Below, in pieces: positions 5,046 to 7,627 of a stretch of DNA of 7,627 nt. Position 1 is the first letter of the stretch, and every line of letters begins with the position of its first letter. The notes under the pieces were generated by a model. The model made no database searches and had not been told where the DNA came from. It worked only from the letters and a program-made list of their open reading frames with translations. This stretch comes from Opitutaceae bacterium (GTDB lineage: Bacteria; Verrucomicrobiota; Verrucomicrobiia; Opitutales; Opitutaceae): positions 1 through 7,627 of the forward strand of contig JAIRTK010000079.1 in assembly GCA_031254955.1 (NCBI GenBank). The letters are read 5' to 3'. The position numbers and the translations under genes are program-made.

Positions 5046-5641
5046 TGGTGACGCCGCCCGGCACGCGGCTGCTCTACACGAGGACGGGCATCGTGACGGG
5101 GACCCCTGAGGAGGCTTTCCCGCCGAAAAAGGAGGACGAGGAATTGCAGGAGACCGCCGCCTATGTGATGGAGACGAGCGGCTGGAATCCCGGCCCGGTA
5201 GTGGCGTTGGGAATCCTTCTGGTGTCCTACGCAATCATCGTGGCGAGCCGTCCGAAAAACAGCGCAGCGATAAGGGAACGGCTCAAATCGCTGATGAAGC
5301 GCAAGGAAAACGCCGTCGTGCCCGCGCCGCCGCCGGTGCCTGAAATCCGGGTGCCTGCACACCCCGTGCCCGCGCCCACCGCCGCCGCCCACGCCGAAAA
5401 GCCTCGGCCTGGTGGAAAGCATCACCAAAAGCATTTCCGACATCGCGGAATCGAAGGCGAAGACGGCTTTGCCCGAAGCCCTCGGCGCCGCGCTGACCGC
5501 GGCGCTCGCGCTGGGCGTCACCCTGGCGCTGGCCATCGCCACCCCCGATGTCGCCGTCCCGCTTTGCGCGATGTTGCTGCTCGGCGGCGTCACGCGCAAA
5601 GTGTTCCGCTGAAGCCCCGCCCCCCGCGCGCTCGCGACTGA
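5045..5641 (+). CDS. Single-pass membrane protein, coat-like layout; C-terminal part likely out of frame
   Basis: The frame starts GTG-GTG at 5045, overlapping the previous stop. Residues 28-46 are acidic (KKEDEELQETAAYVMETSG). Residues 51-68 form a clear membrane helix (PVVALGILLVSYAIIVAS), and the next 20 residues are strongly basic (RPKNSAAIRERLKSLMKRK). Acidic head, one helix and basic tail is the layout of filamentous-phage coat proteins, but no leader peptide is seen and the family is not recognised. A Pro/Ala-rich linker follows (91-115). Beyond about residue 115 the frame turns into Arg/His/Gly-rich sequence that looks like an out-of-frame reading, while the +1 frame continues with a Pro-rich then hydrophobic sequence (5412-5612). 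A frameshift near 5364-5390 is therefore likely. Confidence 0.5.
   Translation: MVTPPGTRLLYTRTGIVTGTPEEAFPPKKEDEELQETAAYVMETSGWNPGPVVALGILLVSYAIIVASRPKNSAAIRERLKSLMKRKENAVVPAPPPVPEIRVPAHPVPAPTAAAHAEKPRPGGKHHQKHFRHRGIEGEDGFARSPRRRADRGARAGRHPGAGHRHPRCRRPALRDVAARRRHAQSVPLKPRPPRARD
5412..5612 (+). CDS. Hydrophobic membrane protein or displaced C-terminal domain of the 5045 gene
   Basis: This frame gives 66 residues from GTG 5412 to TGA 5610-5612. The N-terminal part (ESITKSISDIAESKAKTALPE) looks amphipathic. Two hydrophobic stretches follow (ALTAALALGVTLALAIA and VAVPLCAMLLLGGV) before a basic end, RKVFR. Upstream the same frame reads as a proline run (PRPPPPPTPKS) without a start codon or Shine-Dalgarno. 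The simplest reading is that this is the C-terminal domain of the 5045 protein after a frameshift in the proline-coding GCC/CCG repeats. A separate small membrane protein is also possible. It ends 33 bases before the ATPase start. Confidence 0.5.
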   Translation: MESITKSISDIAESKAKTALPEALGAALTAALALGVTLALAIATPDVAVPLCAMLLLGGVTRKVFR

Positions 5642-5645
5642 ACCC

Positions 5646-6161
5646 ATGGACCTGCACACCGCGACCATCAGCGGCACCGGCAGCGGCAAAACCTTCCTGT
5701 GCATGCACAGGGCGCGGGAGTTTCGCCGCGTCGGCGCCGGCACGCTCATCCTGCACAAACCGCGCGAACCGTGGCCGGCTGATTGCACCTCGTGGCAGAC
5801 GGACTCTCCCCCCGCGCTTCCTGGACATGTTCTGGCGGGCGAAACGCTGCGCCTGCTTCATGGAACTGGCGGATGCCGACGTGGACAAATACGACCGCGA
5901 CTTCCACCGCTGCTTCAGCATGGGCCGGCACGAAGGGCGCCGCCGCTTCTGCATCTCGCAATACGGCCCGCAAGCGCACCCGATCATCCGCATGAACTGC
6001 ACCTCGCTGGCGCTCTTCGCCACGAACCGCCGCGCGGCGGCGACCTGGCGGAGGAGTTTAACGACGAACGCCTCTTGCGCGCCTGCGAACTGCCGCCCCG
6101 CGTGTTCTTCTGGAAAACCTCCCGCTACGAACCCGCCAGACTGCTCACCCTGGCACCTTGA
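5646..6161 (+). pseudogene. Virion-type P-loop ATPase (FtsK/HerA, Zot- or A32-like), frameshifted
   Basis: The N-terminus has a textbook Walker A, GTGSGKT (residues 10-16). At a C6 run (5808-5813) the frame shifts; dropping one C gives DSPPRFLDMFW and then the hydrophobic Walker-B-like ACFMELADAD. MGRHEGRRRFCISQYGPQAHPIIRMN follows, with the RH...SQ...IR pattern known from phage morphogenesis and packaging ATPases. A second shift near 6031-6042 returns to the first frame (DLAEEFNDERLL) and runs to TGA 6159-6161. The two lesions compensate, giving about 171 residues. No membrane helix or periplasmic domain follows the ATPase core, so it is shorter than classical Zot/pI and may be an A32-like packaging ATPase. 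Its role would be virion assembly or DNA packaging. No strong Shine-Dalgarno precedes ATG 5646. Confidence 0.65.
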
Positions 6162-6191
6162 CACGCCGGCGGACGAATTATTACGGTAATA
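6158..6191 (+). promoter_or_regulatory. vapBC promoter with overlapping operator palindrome
   Basis: A perfect -35 TTGACA (6158-6163) overlaps the ATPase stop codon. A -10-like TATTAC (6179-6184) lies 15 bases away, which is short. The -10 is the left half of the perfect palindrome TATTAC-G-GTAATA (6179-6191), which ends 4 bases before the antitoxin ATG. This placement suits autorepression by the antitoxin or the toxin-antitoxin complex, as is usual for vapBC loci. Confidence 0.5.
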
Positions 6192-6195
6192 CATC

Positions 6196-6435
6196 ATGCC
6201 GACACTCACCTTTAAAGTGACTGAAAAGGAAGCCAGGGACATCCGCCGTTCCGCGCGCGGGCGGACCGTGTCCAGCTACATCCGCCAAAAACTGTTTGCC
6301 GAACCGCCCGGTGCGAAGAAAAAACAGGCGGTGAAATACCTCTGCAACCGCCCAGGGCGTGTCATTATCGCAGCCGATCCCGATAGGCCGCCTGTCACGG
6401 ATGAGGAAGTGAGGGCGGCACTTTACGATTTATGA
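6196..6435 (+). CDS. vapB: VapB-type antitoxin (ribbon-helix-helix-like)
   Basis: A 79-residue protein. The N-terminal part TLTFKVTEKEARDIRRSA...TVSSYIRQKLF fits a ribbon-helix-helix DNA-binding fold: a short strand, then two helices with the S-x-Y-I-R second helix. The C-terminal half, ending VTDEEVRAALYDL, would wrap and block the toxin. The stop overlaps the toxin start as ATGA (6432-6435), the standard antitoxin-first arrangement. The palindrome at 6179-6191 directly upstream is the likely autoregulatory site. Unlike its neighbours in the mobile region, the frame is intact. Assignment as VapB rests on the fold plus the PIN toxin next door; sequence alone would allow other ribbon-helix-helix antitoxins. 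Confidence 0.8.
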   Translation: MPTLTFKVTEKEARDIRRSARGRTVSSYIRQKLFAEPPGAKKKQAVKYLCNRPGRVIIAADPDRPPVTDEEVRAALYDL

Positions 6436-6845
6436 AACACTTGGTTGACAGCGATGTTTTCTTTTCAGCAATTCACGCGGGGCACGTGTCACACCGGCGG
6501 TCGCGCGACTGGCTTGACCGCGTGAAACCGGACGGATGGGGTGTCGCGGTTGAGACCTATCTTTCCGCCATGCGCCTGCTGATGAACACCTCCGTCATGG
6601 GGAAAAACACGCATACCGCCCCGGCTGCGATGGACGCCATCGAAAGGGAGCTTGCCGGGACACATCCTGGGCGTGTCGTCTTTTCAATTGAAAAGCCAGA
6701 CCGGGCCATCTTGGGCCTGGCGAGCGGGCATAAGCAAGTTATGGACTTCTGGCTTGTGCAGCTTGCAAAACAGGCAGGATGCAGCCTCGCAACCAATGAT
6801 GCGGGCACGCTCGCGAACTGGCCCGGCGTGACCGTCGGCATCTGA
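6432..6845 (+). CDS. vapC: VapC-type PIN-domain ribonuclease toxin
   Basis: A 137-residue PIN-domain protein, expected to be a Mg-dependent RNase whose unneutralised activity stops translation. Acidic residues sit where the family needs them: Asp6 (LVDSDVF), Glu41 (VAVETYLSAMRLL), Asp105 (VMDFWLVQLA) and Asp123 (LATNDAGTL). The segment RLLMNTSVMG matches the R-L-L-x-N-x-x-V-M-G block known in many VapC proteins. Length is normal and the frame is intact. It is translationally coupled to the antitoxin and followed by a strong terminator, so the pair can end the element's transcript. A toxin-antitoxin pair in a prophage or plasmid typically stabilises the element or blocks competing phages; which applies here is unknown. 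Confidence 0.88.
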   Translation: MKHLVDSDVFFSAIHAGHVSHRRSRDWLDRVKPDGWGVAVETYLSAMRLLMNTSVMGKNTHTAPAAMDAIERELAGTHPGRVVFSIEKPDRAILGLASGHKQVMDFWLVQLAKQAGCSLATNDAGTLANWPGVTVGI

Positions 6846-6875
6846 CGCCGCCCCCACCCGCTCCATGCCCCCAAG

Positions 6876-6902
6876 GCCCGGCGCCAAAGCGCCGGGCTTT
6901 TT
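6876..6902 (+). terminator. Strong intrinsic terminator after vapC
   Basis: A perfect 9-bp GC stem, GCCCGGCGC (6876-6884) and GCGCCGGGC (6889-6897), closes a CAAA loop and is followed directly by TTTTT (6898-6902). It lies 30 bases past the vapC stop and should end the transcript of vapBC and perhaps the whole element operon. Confidence 0.92.
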
Positions 6903-7025
6903 CATGGGCACCAACCGTGCCAACTCCCCGCCTATTGCATTTGGCTGCAATTCACCGGTTGCGGAGCGGGCGGCGGCGAGCGCGGAGTAAAGGAGCCAGG
7001 CGCAACCACGCGCCCACCAGTCACC

Positions 7026-7163
7026 ATGAACAAAATCAAGAACTTCGCCCGCAAAATGCCATGGGCGGCATCACCGCCCTGTCGTTCGGCTTCGTCGCCA
7101 AGCTCCTCACGCCCCGCCGCGAACGCGGTGGCGTCCATCAAGAACAAAGTCGCCGGCGCGTGA
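7026..7163 (+). pseudogene. Coat-like or signal-peptide-like mini-gene, two compensating frameshifts
   Basis: The uninterrupted frame from ATG 7026 to TGA 7161-7163 gives 45 residues starting MNKIKNFARK and ending AANAVASIKNKVAGA, but its middle is a Ser/Pro/Arg mix. The neighbouring frame reads NAMGGITALSFGFVAKLLTP through that middle, a hydrophobic segment. One extra A in the A4 run (about 7056-7059) and one C fewer in the C4 run (about 7111-7114) would join them. The result is a basic start, a hydrophobic core and an A-x-A-rich, Lys-containing end. That is the form of a tiny coat protein or a secretion leader. No Shine-Dalgarno is seen at proper spacing. It lies after the terminator, outside the main operon. 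Confidence 0.35.
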
Positions 7164-7450
7164 GCGCCCGCCACCGCACCCACCGCGTCCACCGCAACAA
7201 CCGCAACCCACCCGCCGCACCCTTGCCCGGCTTCGCAGAAAAACCCAGTGCTACACCAAAAAGTTGGGAAACCTGGCGGCAAGCATCCTCCTTTATTCGC
7301 TCTTCAAATAAATCAATACCCATTTAGCAATCCCCGAAATCGCGAGGGACTCGTTTGGTTCTGACTCCGCTTTGAAGCGCACGCTTGGGCTTCGCGTCCT
7401 CGGTATTTTGGGATTTGGCCTTTTGGGATTTGAAGGGTTTGCTTGCCCGC
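7164..7450. other. Region between the mobile element and ruvC
   Basis: About 290 bases with no convincing gene. A frame from GTG 7160 to TAG 7327 (55 codons, overlapping the mini-gene stop) encodes His/Arg/Asn/Pro-rich sequence and is probably chance. The 15-bp repeat at 7406-7435 lies just before ruvC. The right end of the integrated element should fall here or slightly to the left, but no matching sequence with the left flank was recognised. No dif-like site was found. Confidence 0.45.
7406..7435 (+). repeat. 15-bp direct repeat upstream of ruvC
   Basis: TTTTGGGATTTGGCC (7406-7420) is followed directly by TTTTGGGATTTGAAG (7421-7435). The first 12 bases are identical. The second copy runs into the GAAGGG that may act as the ruvC ribosome site. 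It is AT-richer than its surroundings. Confidence 0.75.
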
Positions 7451-7627
7451 ATGGCTCGGATGTCGGTCAGGCAAATGTGGGCGGCGAAACTGTCGGGGAA
7501 ACTCACCTCGGCGGCGGCGGTGTCGCGCGGGGATTTCGCGCTGACACGCGCGCCGTTTGCCGGACTTGTGCTCGGCATCGACCCGAGCCTGCGCGGAACA
7601 GGGCTGGCGCTGGTCGAATTCACGCCC
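7451..7627 (+). CDS. ruvC: Crossover junction endodeoxyribonuclease RuvC, N-terminal part
   Basis: RuvC resolves Holliday junctions with RuvA and RuvB during recombination repair. The visible 59 residues hold the family N-terminus GLVLGIDPSLRGTGLALVEF, in which Asp44 is the first catalytic metal-binding Asp. About 38 residues precede this strand, longer than the few in the E. coli enzyme. ATG 7451 is the first ATG in the frame, with GAAGGG (7432-7437) at a rather long 13-base spacing. Internal starts at Met4 or Met9, or a GTG further in, are possible. The gene runs off the window edge. It appears to be the first host gene to the right of the mobile element. Confidence 0.85.
   Translation, partial: MARMSVRQMWAAKLSGKLTSAAAVSRGDFALTRAPFAGLVLGIDPSLRGTGLALVEFTP

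Noticed and set aside
4334..5788. Long minus-strand open frame of 484 codons
   Set aside because: It opposes the packed + strand genes. Its product is Arg/Gly/His-rich with no domain, a typical shadow in GC-rich DNA.
6934..6951. ATTGCA...TGCAAT inverted repeat as an operator
   Set aside because: Six-base arms around a six-base spacer are expected by chance, and no promoter is visible beside it.
7324..7623. Minus-strand 99-codon frame over the ruvC start
   Set aside because: It is antisense to the convincing RuvC N-terminus and reads through the 15-bp repeat.

Overview
The window looks like chromosome of a GC-rich Verrucomicrobiota, most likely an Opitutaceae-type bacterium. This is inferred from the style of the Fur, TPR and RuvC proteins and from the abundant dispersed hairpin repeats; it is not proven. 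Host genes read left to right on the + strand: the tail of an unrecognised gene (2-100), a long repeat-rich intergenic region (101-1139), a Fur-family regulator (1140-1604), a small TPR protein (1797-2165) and, at the right edge, the start of ruvC (7451-end).

Between the TPR gene and ruvC sits about 5 kb that looks like an integrated, decaying mobile genome. It opens with a broken rolling-circle replication initiator (HUH motif at 3061-3069, YxxK motif at 3237-3248). Tightly packed small genes follow, several joined by stop/start overlaps: an unknown protein (4263-4637), a small helix-turn-helix protein (4634-4867), a small disordered protein (4854-5045) and hydrophobic membrane proteins (5045-5641). 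Next comes a P-loop ATPase of the FtsK/HerA, Zot-like or A32-like type (5646-6161, frameshifted). An intact VapB/VapC toxin-antitoxin pair (6196-6845), a strong intrinsic terminator (6876-6902) and a frameshifted coat-like or signal-peptide-like mini-gene (7026-7163) complete it. Rep plus a virion-type ATPase plus tiny membrane proteins resembles a filamentous (inovirus-like) or tailless phage prophage. The exact class cannot be settled by eye.

Three copies of a 137-161 bp miniature inverted-repeat element occur at 336-496, 635-771 and 3299-3442. Each is flanked by a perfect 3-bp target duplication of the form TNA (TCA, TAA, TGA). The third copy has jumped into the rep gene; removing it with one copy of its duplication restores the reading frame. 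Further frame lesions in rep, the ATPase, the membrane-protein region and the mini-gene contrast with intact fur, TPR and vapBC frames. This suggests real decay of the element, with the toxin-antitoxin module kept. A cluster of REP-like hairpins (2220-2524) lies at the left edge of the element.
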